Assembly (NCBI GenBank): GCA_021793115.1
Contig: JAJYTJ010000069.1
Location: forward strand, 1 to 18,617
From: Actinomycetes bacterium
GTDB lineage: Bacteria > Actinomycetota > Actinomycetes > Actinomycetales > Cellulomonadaceae
Reading direction: 5' to 3'
Length of the DNA: 18,617 nucleotides
Under the pieces are notes generated by a model. That model did no database searches. It saw nothing but the letters and a program-made list of their open reading frames with translations, and had not been told where the DNA came from. Within the stretch, counting starts at the first letter, position 1. Each line of letters starts with the position of its first letter. Both the position numbers and the translations under genes were made by a program. Shown piece after piece: positions 7,421 to 16,288 of this stretch.

Positions 7421-7846
7421 ATGGACACCTGCAGGTGGTCGAGATGCGCCAGCGCCGCGATCGAGCACGCCGGCCCGCGGTGGGCTGGCGTCTGGTCGCT
7501 GCTCTACACGGCCGGCACTGCCGCGACGACTCTGGCCACGCACACGAGCCTGCTGGCCGGTTCGGAGCTGACGTGGGCTGCGATGAGTCTGCGGTGGGCC
7601 CGCGACGAGATCGAGCACGCCCACCGCGAGCTGCCGTTCACGTCCCGGACCGTGGACCTTGGCGACCTGGGCGCCGACGACGATCCCGCCCTCGCAGGCG
7701 CGATCCTGCGCGACCTCGCGGCTGCGATCCTCGAACGGCTGCACCCGATGGCCGTCGGAGGCGACCCCGCGGCGGCAGATCTCACCGACCGCATCAGCTC
7801 GCTGGTCCGCTCGGCCACGCCAGCGTTCGCGGAGCCGGCGCCGTGA
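7421..7846 (+). CDS. Unknown 141-aa helical protein, first gene of a three-gene operon
   Basis: Not recognised. It has a good ribosome site (GGAGG at 7411-7415) before ATG7421. The N-terminus has two early cysteines (MDTCRWSRCASAAIEHAG; C4 and C9). Residues 20-50 (RWAGVWSLLYTAGTAATTLATHTSLLAG) are hydrophobic but small-residue rich, so more likely a packed helix than a membrane span. The C-terminal half alternates acidic and aliphatic residues (GAILRDLAAAILERL) in an all-helical pattern. The stop overlaps the GTG of the next gene (GTGA), so the products are probably made in fixed proportion. It is separated by a hairpin from the AbiE-like operon and does not carry the SOS box directly upstream. 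Confidence 0.72.
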   Translation: MDTCRWSRCASAAIEHAGPRWAGVWSLLYTAGTAATTLATHTSLLAGSELTWAAMSLRWARDEIEHAHRELPFTSRTVDLGDLGADDDPALAGAILRDLAAAILERLHPMAVGGDPAAADLTDRISSLVRSATPAFAEPAP

Positions 7847-9222
7847 CCGCCACCTACGGCGACCTCGTCGGACAGGCCGGCGCCGACCTGCACGTCGGGA
7901 TGATCCAGGTCATGCGCCACCGCGCGCACGACGAACACCACGCGGCCAACCTCGTCGGCGCCTACTACGACCTGCTCGTCGCGCTACGCAAGCACACCTG
8001 GGACCTCGTCGACCCGTTGCGGGCCCGCACCGAAGACCTCCTCGCCGCAGCCGACGGCCACCTCGACGGCGACGTCGACGTCGCCGCGGTGCGCGTCTTC
8101 GGCGCGATCCAGCCCATCAACCCGCGCCGCTGGAACCTGCCCTACCCCGACGCCGACTTCGCGCACCCCTGGCTGGATGCCGCCGACAAGCTCGGCGCTG
8201 CCAGCGACCTGCTGGCCACCCACGTCAGCTGGCGCGGACAGCCCTTGTCCGAACACGCCGACGCCGTGATGAACGTGACCAACCGCCGCGGTGCCCTGAT
8301 GTGGATCGCCGAGCTGACCTCCACCGCCCTGTCGCTCGAGCTGCCGTTGGGGGCCGCCTGCCGACAGGCCGGTGTCGACTGGCTCACCGTCCACAACTGG
8401 CTGCCGAACCTGGACCACCTGCAGCCCCTCGTGACCCGCGTGCGGGATCTGGCCTCCACCTACTACGCGCGCCGCGGGCTGGCCGACGTCCCCGTCAACG
8501 CCCACCCGATCCGGATGGGCGAGCCGCTGGTGGAGCTGACCGACCGGATGCTGCGGCTGCGGCACGCCGCCTGGGCCCTGAACTCCCGGCCCGACTACTC
8601 CGTCGTGACCCTGCACGACTTGGCCGGCCTGGGCATGCAGATTCACCTGCACACCGCGGCCGCCCACGGCGTCGACTTGGCACGCGGGATCGAGCGCGGC
8701 TCACCGCAGGTTACCGCCGCCCACATCTACCAGGATCTGGCTGGCCAGCTGCACCGCTACCTCGCGCCCGGACCTCCCGACCCCGTGATCCGCACCGACA
8801 TCCTCGCCGTGCGCCAGCTCCTGCTCGACGTCGCACCGCCAGCCCGAATCGGGCGACTGACCCGCCTCGGGGACCGCCTCGCCCGTGAGTCTCTGTCCGG
8901 GCTGCATGGCGCTTGCGATGTCATGAGCCAGATCAGCCAGATGAACCGGGCCACGTTCGCCGCCCTGGCCCGCTCCGGACACATCCAGACTCCGGCCCGC
9001 CTCGTCACCGGCGATGAGCTGTCCGACGACATCGAACGCACCCAGCAGAAGCTCGACGGTGCCCGCACGCTCATCGCCACCCCGCACCAGGTGGAGGGCA
9101 CCCTCGAGACCTACGACCGACTGGTCGCCGTCGTCCCCGCCTCCCAGCCGTACGAACCCCCGATCACGCGCGCCGCCAGGTACGAGCACCCGGCGCTGAT
9201 GAGGAAGGAGGAGTTCGCGTGA
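7843..9222 (+). CDS. Unknown 459-aa helical protein, middle gene of a three-gene operon
   Basis: Not recognised. GTG7843 overlaps the previous stop and gives a well-composed protein; the same frame upstream is out-of-frame shadow of the 141-aa gene. The sequence is almost wholly alpha-helical and rich in His, Trp and Tyr. Notable segments are VMRHRAHDEHHAANLVGAYY (residues ~24-43), WNLPYPDADFAHPWLDAADK (~95-115), MWIAELTSTALSLELPLGAA (~150-170), a possible HTH-like AACRQAGVDWLTVHNWLP, and a Gln/Met-rich SQISQMNRATF near residue 365. The C-terminus (DDIERTQQKLDGARTLI) may be coiled coil. It has no Walker, nuclease or membrane signature. Length and repetitive helical character suggest a structural or binding protein. 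The 3' end overlaps the next GTG. Confidence 0.75.
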   Translation: MTATYGDLVGQAGADLHVGMIQVMRHRAHDEHHAANLVGAYYDLLVALRKHTWDLVDPLRARTEDLLAAADGHLDGDVDVAAVRVFGAIQPINPRRWNLPYPDADFAHPWLDAADKLGAASDLLATHVSWRGQPLSEHADAVMNVTNRRGALMWIAELTSTALSLELPLGAACRQAGVDWLTVHNWLPNLDHLQPLVTRVRDLASTYYARRGLADVPVNAHPIRMGEPLVELTDRMLRLRHAAWALNSRPDYSVVTLHDLAGLGMQIHLHTAAAHGVDLARGIERGSPQVTAAHIYQDLAGQLHRYLAPGPPDPVIRTDILAVRQLLLDVAPPARIGRLTRLGDRLARESLSGLHGACDVMSQISQMNRATFAALARSGHIQTPARLVTGDELSDDIERTQQKLDGARTLIATPHQVEGTLETYDRLVAVVPASQPYEPPITRAARYEHPALMRKEEFA

Positions 9223-9731
9223 CCACCACCGCCGAACCCGGAACCGTCGAACGCCTGCGCGCCTGGGCCAAGGGATCCCTGTTGCTGGAGGCGTCGATCG
9301 AACTCCTGATCCGCGCGTTCGACGGGCGGTTCGCGCGGGCCAGCCAGCCCTGGATCCGCGTTGAACCCAACGGAGCCACCTGGCTCGACGACCAATTCCT
9401 CGCCTCCGCCTTGGGTGGACTGGCCGGCGGGGAGCGACGCGTGCTCTCGATCGTGGTCGCACTCGCCGACACCACCGGGGCCCACCGCGTCGACCTCGCC
9501 GATGTCGTTGCCGGGATCGACCGAGACAACCTCGACCTCGTCCTTTCCGCCCTGGCCCACGCCGGCGGATCACACCAGCACTCGCGGCTCACCCCGACGA
9601 ACGACGCGAGCGGCTACCGCGTCGACCGGTTCACGTCGCTGCACCCGTGGCCTGCGGCCGCACCGCCGACGGCCGCCGACACGGCTGTCACCCGGAACGC
9701 CAACGTCCGCCCGGGCGTCCACAGACGCTGA
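9219..9731 (+). CDS. Unknown 170-aa protein, last gene of a three-gene operon
   Basis: Not recognised. It starts at GTG9219 in a GTGA overlap with the 459-aa gene and follows a purine-rich ribosome site (aggaaggaggag, about 9202-9213). Residues 1-110 form a compact domain: SLLLEASIELLIRAFDGRFA, a tryptophan pair region QPWIRVEPNGATWLDDQFLA, a Gly-rich turn GGLAGGERRVLSIVVALAD and DLADVVAGIDRDNLDLVLSA. The latter part could be a winged-helix-like or small alpha/beta fold. The last 40 residues are Ala/Pro/Thr-rich and basic, probably disordered. The gene converges with jetD, whose stop lies 109 bases away. No obvious catalytic set was seen. Confidence 0.7.
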   Translation: MTTTAEPGTVERLRAWAKGSLLLEASIELLIRAFDGRFARASQPWIRVEPNGATWLDDQFLASALGGLAGGERRVLSIVVALADTTGAHRVDLADVVAGIDRDNLDLVLSALAHAGGSHQHSRLTPTNDASGYRVDRFTSLHPWPAAAPPTAADTAVTRNANVRPGVHRR

Positions 9732-9840
9732 CGAGGATCGCGACCAGCTCTGGTGGGTCGTGTTGCGAGGGCGCCAACCGCCAGGCTCGCTGAGCGCCAA
9801 CGCGGGGAGGGCGTTACCGCCAGCGGCCTCGATGTCCTTC

Positions 9841-11019
9841 TCACGACCGCGCCGCCGCGACCGACGACGTGAGGTCTGCCCGCAGATCCGCCCACACGGT
9901 CTCCTCCAGAACTGCCACTCCACGCTCCCTCATGGCACCAGCGAGGGCGGCGTCCCAGGACGCCTCGGTCACGCGCCCCACGCGCGCCCCGTGCGACGCC
10001 ACCCGCGAGAGGTAGTCAGACGCCGACATCCGCCACGGTCGGGCACCGGTCTGCGCGCAGACGTAATCGGCGATCCGCACGCCGTCCCCATCGAGGTCGC
10101 CGTGATACCGCAACTCGTGACCCTGCGATCCGAGGCCGACCAGTAGCTCCATCGCGGCCCCCGAGGGCCAGCCAGACACGCACACGACCGGCGGTATTCC
10201 GTCGCCGAGCTCGGTGCAGGCCAACGACAAGATGGCCGGGTTCTCGACGACGAAGACGCGACACGTCCCGGGCAGCACAGGCACACCCTGGCGGACGACC
10301 GCGAGCGTGAGGCTGACCGCCTGCCCGACGGATGCCCCGACGCGGCAGATCCGGTCCGCGGGCGAGGACCCCGCCGCGGTGAGGCCTGCGACGAGCACCG
10401 TCGAGGACAGGTCGTCGTCGAGTACGCCGGCGGCCCGCCACGTCGCCCGTCGGTCGGCCGCGCCGGCGGACTGGCCCAGGGCTCGCAGCACGAGAGTGGA
10501 CAGGGGCGAGTTCGCGTCCAGCGCATGCGTGTCGTTGAGCACCCGACCGGCGAAGACCGGCATGGGCTCGCCGGAGCTTGGCAGCGCCTCGAGTACCAGC
10601 AAGGCGCGCTCAAGCAGGATGCGGGTCTTCGCGACGGATCCGCGGGTGCCCGTGGACCGGACGTCGGCGACCCAGCCCTGCAGGTCACGCTCTCGGACGA
10701 CTGGATGCGCGGCGAGCCAGGCCCACAGGGCCGCACGCTCGTCGGCTGCCGTTGCGCGTGCCGCCTTCGCGTCCCGGATCGGCCCGAACTGCGTCTCGAG
10801 GACGGCCCGCAGCGGCTGCCCGGTGAGCTCGAGCACGGCGTGCTCGATGTCGCGCAGGGCGAACGACGTCCCCGGCGCCGGTCGGGTCGGAAGGCCGAAC
10901 AGGTCGGCGATCGCGTCTTGCTCCGCCCGGTCCATGACATCAACCCGCACCCGGCCGACGGGCGCACCGGTGGAGAGCCGGCGGTGGCACTCGCGCATGA
11001 GCGGATCGAGCCCGGTCAT
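9841..11019 (-). CDS. jetD: Wadjet nuclease subunit JetD (TIGR02679/DUF2399, Toprim), 392 aa
   Basis: The DNA-cutting subunit. In studied Wadjet systems JetD, a topoisomerase VI-like Toprim protein, is activated by the SMC motor JetABC and cleaves circular plasmids. The N-terminal ~190 residues are the DUF3323-type helical region. The C-terminal Toprim domain shows E259 in VFVVENPA and the DxD pair D308/D310 in YHGDLDGDGVRIADYV, followed by the family's GARPWRMSASDYLSRV. All three metal-binding acids are present, so the enzyme should be active. Length agrees with the family (about 400 aa). ATG11019 overlaps the jetC stop in ATGA. It is last in the jet operon and converges on the gene ending at 9731. 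No strong terminator was seen between them. Confidence 0.93.
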   Translation of the reverse strand: MTGLDPLMRECHRRLSTGAPVGRVRVDVMDRAEQDAIADLFGLPTRPAPGTSFALRDIEHAVLELTGQPLRAVLETQFGPIRDAKAARATAADERAALWAWLAAHPVVRERDLQGWVADVRSTGTRGSVAKTRILLERALLVLEALPSSGEPMPVFAGRVLNDTHALDANSPLSTLVLRALGQSAGAADRRATWRAAGVLDDDLSSTVLVAGLTAAGSSPADRICRVGASVGQAVSLTLAVVRQGVPVLPGTCRVFVVENPAILSLACTELGDGIPPVVCVSGWPSGAAMELLVGLGSQGHELRYHGDLDGDGVRIADYVCAQTGARPWRMSASDYLSRVASHGARVGRVTEASWDAALAGAMRERGVAVLEETVWADLRADLTSSVAAARS

Positions 11020-14000
11020 GCGAACAGCGTCTCGGACGGGTCCTCAGACAGATCGCGCCCATTCCAGACGAACCGCGTCGTCGTGACGGCCTCGTCATCG
11101 TCCGTCCCGGCGGCCAGCGCGTGGATGGCGATGCCGGCGACTTCCGGATAGGTCGCCCACTCGTGGTCGGACGTCAGGACGAGGTCGAGGTCGAGTTCTC
11201 CGAGCAGGGCGAAGATCTGTCCACGGTTGGCGGAGTCGATCCCGACGAACACCTCGTCGAGCAGGATGAGCCGGGGCGCGAGCGGCGTCGCCTCGTAGTG
11301 CGCGGCGAGCGCGGCGAACAGCGGCAGGTGCAGCGCGATCGCCTTCTCGCCGCCGGACAGCACCCCGTGCGCCTGCCGGGTCAGCGTGCGCCACCCCTGG
11401 TCGTCGCCGCGGTTCATCTCGACCCGGAACTGGTGCCAGGCGGTGTAGTCGAACACGGTCGCGAGCTGCTGCGCCCAGCTGCCCCCGGCGTCCTCGGTGT
11501 GCGTCTGGTCGATGCGAGCGCGGAAGAAGTCGTGCAGCGCTTGCCGCTCCTCTTCGACGAGTCGGGCCGGGTCCTTGAGCAGCAGGGACTGCGCGTGCCG
11601 CATGCCGCCTCCCTCGTCGTCGCGCACCTCCCAACGGAGCCGGACGCGGACGTCGGATGCCGTCCGCACGGTCGCGAGACGGTTGTTCATCCGTTCCACC
11701 AGCTCGTGCGCGTCCCGGATCATCGCGGACAGGTGTCGACGCGTGTCGCCGGTCAGGGCCTGCTCGAACAGTGCCCGTTCCGCCTCGGTGAGCTCGGCGC
11801 CCGCCCTGGTGCGCTCGTCCTCGACGACGTCGAGCAGGTCCTGCATACCGATGCGGCGGCCGGCGGTGGCGGCGGTCGGGACGGTGAATCCGTCGACGTC
11901 CTCGAGCTCCAGGAGGGCGCGCGAGCCGAGCCGGGGCGCGGCGTCGTACAGGCTCTGGGTCAGCCGGTTCAGCGTGTTCGCGACCGTGTCGTTCGCGCGC
12001 TCCGGGAGGTCGCGGTCGATCCTGCGGGCCGCCTCGAGCACCGCGCGCACGCGATCTTCGGCGTCGAGGTCGATGGCGACACCCGCGTCACGCGCCAGCG
12101 AGGTCCGCACGACCGCGACGAGCGCGTCGCTCACCGCGGCCCGATGAAGCCTGGCTTGCTCGTGGGCCGCCTCCGCCGAGACCGACCGTTCCTCGAGCTT
12201 GGCCACCGCGTTCGACGCTTCCGTGCTCGCTGTCTCACGACCAGGAAGGTCAGCCCGCGCCGAGCCGATCTCTGTCTCGACCTCCCCCATCCGGGTCGCC
12301 GCCCGCTCATACCCGGCATCGAGCAGCTCCTGGAGCTCGGCCAGCCGGGCCGCGAGCGCGTTGGCCTCGGTCCGGTCGCTCTCCGCGCGTGCCGCGAACT
12401 CGTCCGCATGGGACGCGTCCTCGTCGGCGCGTAAGCGAGCGGACTCCGCACTAGCGGTCGCACGCGAAGCGTCGCGATCGGCTCGGACGAGCTCGTCGAG
12501 CGCATGTCGGGTGTCCGCAACCTGATCGCGAACGGCGGTGAGCGCAGAGCGGGTCGTCGGCAGGCCGAGCCGGTCCGCCGCGAGCGCGAGCGACCGGGCG
12601 TGCTCGTCCACGCGCCGCTGGGCCGCGTCGCGCTCGTCACGTGACGCCGCCGCCGAGCGCTCGCGCTCCCCGAGCACGGCGAGCGCGTTCTCTACGGCCC
12701 GCCGGCCGCGACGCACCTCGACGCCGGAGGGAGCGGCCTCAGCGTCACGGCGTGCCGTGGTCTCGCGCTCGGCGAGCGTAACGAGCCCCGCATCGAGGCC
12801 AGCGACGTCCCGCGAGACGTCGGAGAGCTGCTCCTCGAGCGCCGCGAGACGCTCCTGGCGGTTCCGTTCGCGCGCGGTGGCTCCGACGTACTGCGCCGCG
12901 GCCTTCGACCAGGAGCCGAAGGTGACGCCGAGCCGCCAGCGGCCGTCGACGGCCACCCAGGAGCCAGCGTCGCTTGCCCCGAGCCCGACACCCGTGAGCG
13001 CGCGACGCACCGCGTCCACCACGTCCGCCTGCTCGGCCGCCGCGTCGACGCTCAGGACGTCGGCGAGCGAGGGCCCGTCGACGGGCGTCCCGGGGCCGAC
13101 CAGCACGTCGTGTCCGTCGACCCACACCTGCCCGCTCGGCGTCACCCAGGCGTCGAGCAGACCGCTGGCTTCGAGCGCGGCCTCGAGGGACGCGCGTTCG
13201 TCGTCCGACACCTCGTCGCGAAAGTCGACGACCTGCCAGAGCGGCGCACCCGAGCGACCGTGGCGCGCGGCGGTCCGGAACCGCGCCGCGGGCGGCGGGA
13301 CGAGGCCGGCCGCGGCGAGAGCCTCCCGCTCGGCGACCAGCGCGGCGTGCCGTGCCATCGCGTCGTCGCGCTTCCCATTCAGCAGTGCGCGCTCGGCCGC
13401 CAGCCTGGCCACGTGATCGCCGAGCAGCGCCGCGACGTACGCCGTGAGCCGCTCGTCGCGCGCGGCCGCCTGAGCGTCCGAAGGCTGCGGTTCGAGCTCG
13501 GAACGGCTCGTCGCCCACGCCCCGACCGCCGCGATGAACTGCTCGACCGCGAGCTCCAGCGCTCGCTCGGCCTCCCCGAGCACCTCGCGGGCATCCGTGA
13601 CGGCGTCAGTTGCCCGGGCGAGCCGTTCCTCCTGCTGCGCGCGCTCTGCCACCGCGTCGTCGTGGACGTCGACGAGCCGACCGATCTCAGCCGCCTGGTC
13701 CTCGCGCGCGGCCAGCCAGGCATGCAGGTCCGCCGGTGCGTCGACGAGCTCGACCACGCCGAGGCCGGACGTGAGCACCCGCAACGCGTCGTCGCGCCGT
13801 GTCCGCTCGGCCTGCGCGGTGGTGGCGGTGGCCTCAAGTGCGCGCGCGTCCTCGACCGTCTGCGCGGACCGCTCGGCCGCCCGTCGCGCATCCTTCTCAG
13901 TGACCTCGGCCGTGTGCTCGGCGCCGTGCACGCGCCGTCGCAGCTCCTCGAGCTGCTGACCGCTGCGGTAGTCCTCCGAGCGGGACAAGGTCTCCCGGTC

Positions 14001-14954
14001 CCCCGTGAGCTGGTCCAGCCGCCGGCGCGCCGCGCGGTAGGCCTCGAGGGCCTTGGCCGCTTCGGAGCGTGCAGCGTCGAGCCGTTCGGCGCCCAGTCGC
14101 AGGTCGCGTGACGTCGCGTCGACCCTGGTCGCTGCGCCGGTCACCGCCCGGGCGCGCTCGCGCAGAACTGCCCGGCCGTAGGCGCGCGCCCGATCCAGCA
14201 CGGCGTGTGCCGCCTTGACCTCCTCGTCGAGCCCCACGAGGTGGGCGCGCTGCTGGTCCAGCCGCTCGAACCCCTCGGCCAGCTCCTGGATCTGGGCGGC
14301 GTCGACCGGGGGCAGCGCACTCGACAGGATCGACGAGAGCGCGGCCGGGTCGAGGTGCTCGGAGAGCTTGGGGCGGCGCAGCTGCAGCAGCGCCCCGATC
14401 AACGTCTCGTACCGATCGGGCGTCATCGTCGGGAACACCGTCTGACGGACCGCTGCCCGGTACTCGCCCGCCGTTGCGAACACCGTCCCGCGCCCGACCA
14501 GCTGTTCGCGCAGCGCACCTGCCGTGAGGGGTGTCTGGTCTGCCGTCAGCTCGAAGTCGACACCGACCCGCCCGTCGGCGAGGAAGTAGTCCACGCGAGG
14601 GCGGGTCTCGGAGCGGCTCGCCTGCAACCGTGCACCGATCGTGAGGAACCGCTCGCCGGCCCCCTCGTCCCGCACCAGCTCCAACCACACGAACCCGACC
14701 CGGGTGGTGCCCGACGCGCCCTGACCCATGAGGTTCCAGTGCATCGACCGCGCACCCTGGGCGAAGGTCGACAGCCGAGATGCGCTGAGGTTTGCGTCGA
14801 ACAGGAACGGCAGCAGCAGCTCGAGGGCCTTGGACTTGCCCGAGCCGTTCGGCCCCCGCAGCAGCAGGCGGCCGTCGTGGAACGTGAACACCTCGTCGTA
14901 GTAGCGCCAGACGTTGAGGATCCCGGCGCGGGTGGGCCGCCAGCGCGTCGTCAT
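11016..14954 (-). CDS. jetC: Wadjet SMC-like ATPase JetC (TIGR02680 family), 1312 aa
   Basis: The DNA-loop-extruding motor of the complex, an SMC/MukB/Rad50-like ATPase working as a dimer with JetA and JetB. Walker A is GPNGSGKS at 34-41. The ABC signature is LSGGEKAIAL from 1199. Walker B is LILLDEVF (1229-1236), followed by the D-loop GIDSANRG and the switch histidine in TSDHEW. Between the heads lie two long Ala/Glu/Arg-rich coiled-coil arms (about 210-535 and 705-1050) flanking a globular hinge-like domain (about 545-700; VDGHDVLVGPGTPVDGPSLA). The start is ATG14954 (MTTRWRPTRAGILNVWRYYD), inside the jetB stop (ATGA). The open frame continues upstream to 15902, but that stretch is the shadow of jetB. 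The length matches the 1300-1400 aa family. Confidence 0.95.
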   Translation of the reverse strand: MTTRWRPTRAGILNVWRYYDEVFTFHDGRLLLRGPNGSGKSKALELLLPFLFDANLSASRLSTFAQGARSMHWNLMGQGASGTTRVGFVWLELVRDEGAGERFLTIGARLQASRSETRPRVDYFLADGRVGVDFELTADQTPLTAGALREQLVGRGTVFATAGEYRAAVRQTVFPTMTPDRYETLIGALLQLRRPKLSEHLDPAALSSILSSALPPVDAAQIQELAEGFERLDQQRAHLVGLDEEVKAAHAVLDRARAYGRAVLRERARAVTGAATRVDATSRDLRLGAERLDAARSEAAKALEAYRAARRRLDQLTGDRETLSRSEDYRSGQQLEELRRRVHGAEHTAEVTEKDARRAAERSAQTVEDARALEATATTAQAERTRRDDALRVLTSGLGVVELVDAPADLHAWLAAREDQAAEIGRLVDVHDDAVAERAQQEERLARATDAVTDAREVLGEAERALELAVEQFIAAVGAWATSRSELEPQPSDAQAAARDERLTAYVAALLGDHVARLAAERALLNGKRDDAMARHAALVAEREALAAAGLVPPPAARFRTAARHGRSGAPLWQVVDFRDEVSDDERASLEAALEASGLLDAWVTPSGQVWVDGHDVLVGPGTPVDGPSLADVLSVDAAAEQADVVDAVRRALTGVGLGASDAGSWVAVDGRWRLGVTFGSWSKAAAQYVGATARERNRQERLAALEEQLSDVSRDVAGLDAGLVTLAERETTARRDAEAAPSGVEVRRGRRAVENALAVLGERERSAAASRDERDAAQRRVDEHARSLALAADRLGLPTTRSALTAVRDQVADTRHALDELVRADRDASRATASAESARLRADEDASHADEFAARAESDRTEANALAARLAELQELLDAGYERAATRMGEVETEIGSARADLPGRETASTEASNAVAKLEERSVSAEAAHEQARLHRAAVSDALVAVVRTSLARDAGVAIDLDAEDRVRAVLEAARRIDRDLPERANDTVANTLNRLTQSLYDAAPRLGSRALLELEDVDGFTVPTAATAGRRIGMQDLLDVVEDERTRAGAELTEAERALFEQALTGDTRRHLSAMIRDAHELVERMNNRLATVRTASDVRVRLRWEVRDDEGGGMRHAQSLLLKDPARLVEEERQALHDFFRARIDQTHTEDAGGSWAQQLATVFDYTAWHQFRVEMNRGDDQGWRTLTRQAHGVLSGGEKAIALHLPLFAALAAHYEATPLAPRLILLDEVFVGIDSANRGQIFALLGELDLDLVLTSDHEWATYPEVAGIAIHALAAGTDDDEAVTTTRFVWNGRDLSEDPSETLFA

Positions 14955-16288
14955 CCGTTTACTCCCTCGTCGTCGGCGCCATCGAGCTCGGGGATCCAGA
15001 AGAGCTCGACGTCCTCGAAACCCACCTCTGGGGCCAGCGCATGGCGGGCCGCCCGCGGCGCCGGCTCCAACGCGGCCGCTCGGTACCGCTGGGCCGCGGG
15101 CAGGGCGCGCAGCGACGTGCCGATCAGCTCGGCCAGGTGGTGGCGTCGCAGCAGGTCGATCGCCTCGCCGAGCAGGCGGCCCGGCCCGTCGTCGTCCTGG
15201 TACGTGCGGGCCCACCCCCGGTTGTCGGCCAACAGGGCGGCCACGTACTCGTGCAGCAACGCGAGCGACGCCTCCTGGCTCCCCGGCTCCGTCAGCACGG
15301 CGAGCAGCCGGAGCCCCGCCAAGGACGAGGCGCCGTCGGCCGGGAACACCTCGTCGGTGCTCCACCGGTCGGGGTCGACGAGCAGCCATCCCTCGGCCCG
15401 TTCCTCGAGCACGAACCCGGCAATCTGCGCCGCCTGGCGCAGGAGCCGGCGACCGCTGATCGACTCCAGGTACGCCCGCTGGTCGGCGGGCAGCCGATCG
15501 CGGTAGACGACCGGGTCGTCGAACAGCGCCCGCATGGCCTGATGGCGACGCCGGCGGAGCACCCGGGGGTCGTCCGGGCCGTCCGTCTCGGCGTCGTCGG
15601 GCCGCAGGGGGACTTCGAAGTCTGGCTCGGCCCGGAGCCCGTCGAGCACCTGGTCGAACCAGTCGGCACCCGCCGCCGTCACCTGGCTCGCGCCGACCGG
15701 TGACGCCGTCAGCAGGAAGGTCGCCACCGTGTCGATCCGGTAGAGCACCGCAGAGGCCGCGTCGTCGGCGAAGGTCTCGGTGCGACCGTCGACCGCGACC
15801 AGCACGCCGAGCTCCTCGAGTAGCAGCAGGACGTCGACGAACGCCTTGCGGTGCTGGTGCCGGCTCGTGTCGAACGATGGCAAGTCCTCGTCGACCGCGC
15901 ACGCGTGCACTACAGCGTCCGCAAGCTCGCCGAGCGCGGCCATCCGCCGGGTGGTGAGCTCAGCCGCGACGACGCACAGAAGGACGTACCGGAGGCGGTC
16001 GAACGGCGCACCCGAACGTGGGCGCCGCGCCGGACGGTCGTCGCCGTCGGTGAGCCCGGCCGGCGCCACCTTGGCCAGGCGGACCACCCCACTCCGAGGT
16101 TGGATGTCGATCGACCACCCGAGGGTCCGGTCGAACCACTCCGTCACCGCCACACGTCGCCGACGCACGAGCTCGTACTCCTCGGGAGCACGATCCTGTC
16201 GGATCGTCGGCGACCTCAGCAGCGAGCGGATCGCCCTGGCCGTCTCCTCACGCTCGGTCAACGCGAGCTGGTTCTGCAGCGTGCTCAC
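14951..16288 (-). CDS. jetB: Wadjet subunit JetB (TIGR02678/DUF2398), 445 aa
   Basis: Accessory subunit that, by analogy with MukE/KITE proteins, sits on the kleisin JetA and helps the SMC motor hold DNA. The N-terminus (VSTLQNQLALTEREETARAIRSLLRSP) and the block PFDRLRYVLLCVVAAELTTRRMAALGELADAV (around 115-150), then HRKAFVDVLLLLEELGVLVAVDG, match the DUF2398 family with its winged-helix elements. Later segments such as RYLESISGRR-like AYLESISGRRLLRQAAQIAG and WLLVDPDRWSTDEVFPADG also fit. The C-terminus ends in VELFWIPELDGADDEG. The true start is GTG16288, overlapping the jetA stop as GTGA; the same frame runs further to 16564 only as a shadow of jetA. It is soluble, without signal peptide. 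Confidence 0.9.
   Translation of the reverse strand: MSTLQNQLALTEREETARAIRSLLRSPTIRQDRAPEEYELVRRRRVAVTEWFDRTLGWSIDIQPRSGVVRLAKVAPAGLTDGDDRPARRPRSGAPFDRLRYVLLCVVAAELTTRRMAALGELADAVVHACAVDEDLPSFDTSRHQHRKAFVDVLLLLEELGVLVAVDGRTETFADDAASAVLYRIDTVATFLLTASPVGASQVTAAGADWFDQVLDGLRAEPDFEVPLRPDDAETDGPDDPRVLRRRRHQAMRALFDDPVVYRDRLPADQRAYLESISGRRLLRQAAQIAGFVLEERAEGWLLVDPDRWSTDEVFPADGASSLAGLRLLAVLTEPGSQEASLALLHEYVAALLADNRGWARTYQDDDGPGRLLGEAIDLLRRHHLAELIGTSLRALPAAQRYRAAALEPAPRAARHALAPEVGFEDVELFWIPELDGADDEGVNG

Noticed and set aside
7372..7842. Upstream extension of the 459-aa frame
   Set aside because: Overlaps the 141-aa gene, which has its own ribosome site and better composition. GTG7843 is in a GTGA overlap.
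9732..9840. Small hairpins between the converging 170-aa gene and jetD (e.g. AACGC/GCGTT at 9799-9815)
   Set aside because: Stems of only 4-5 bp in very GC-rich DNA; not enough to call a terminator.
11121..12434. 437-codon plus-strand open frame
   Set aside because: Antisense to the C-terminal half of JetC, which carries the ABC signature and Walker B.
14205..15506. 433-codon plus-strand open frame
   Set aside because: Antisense to jetC/jetB; no recognisable domain and crosses the jetB-jetC junction.
14955..15902. N-terminal extension of the jetC frame
   Set aside because: The frame is open but overlaps jetB fully and is Arg/Pro/Gly-rich. The family N-terminus begins at ATG14954, with Walker A at the normal distance.
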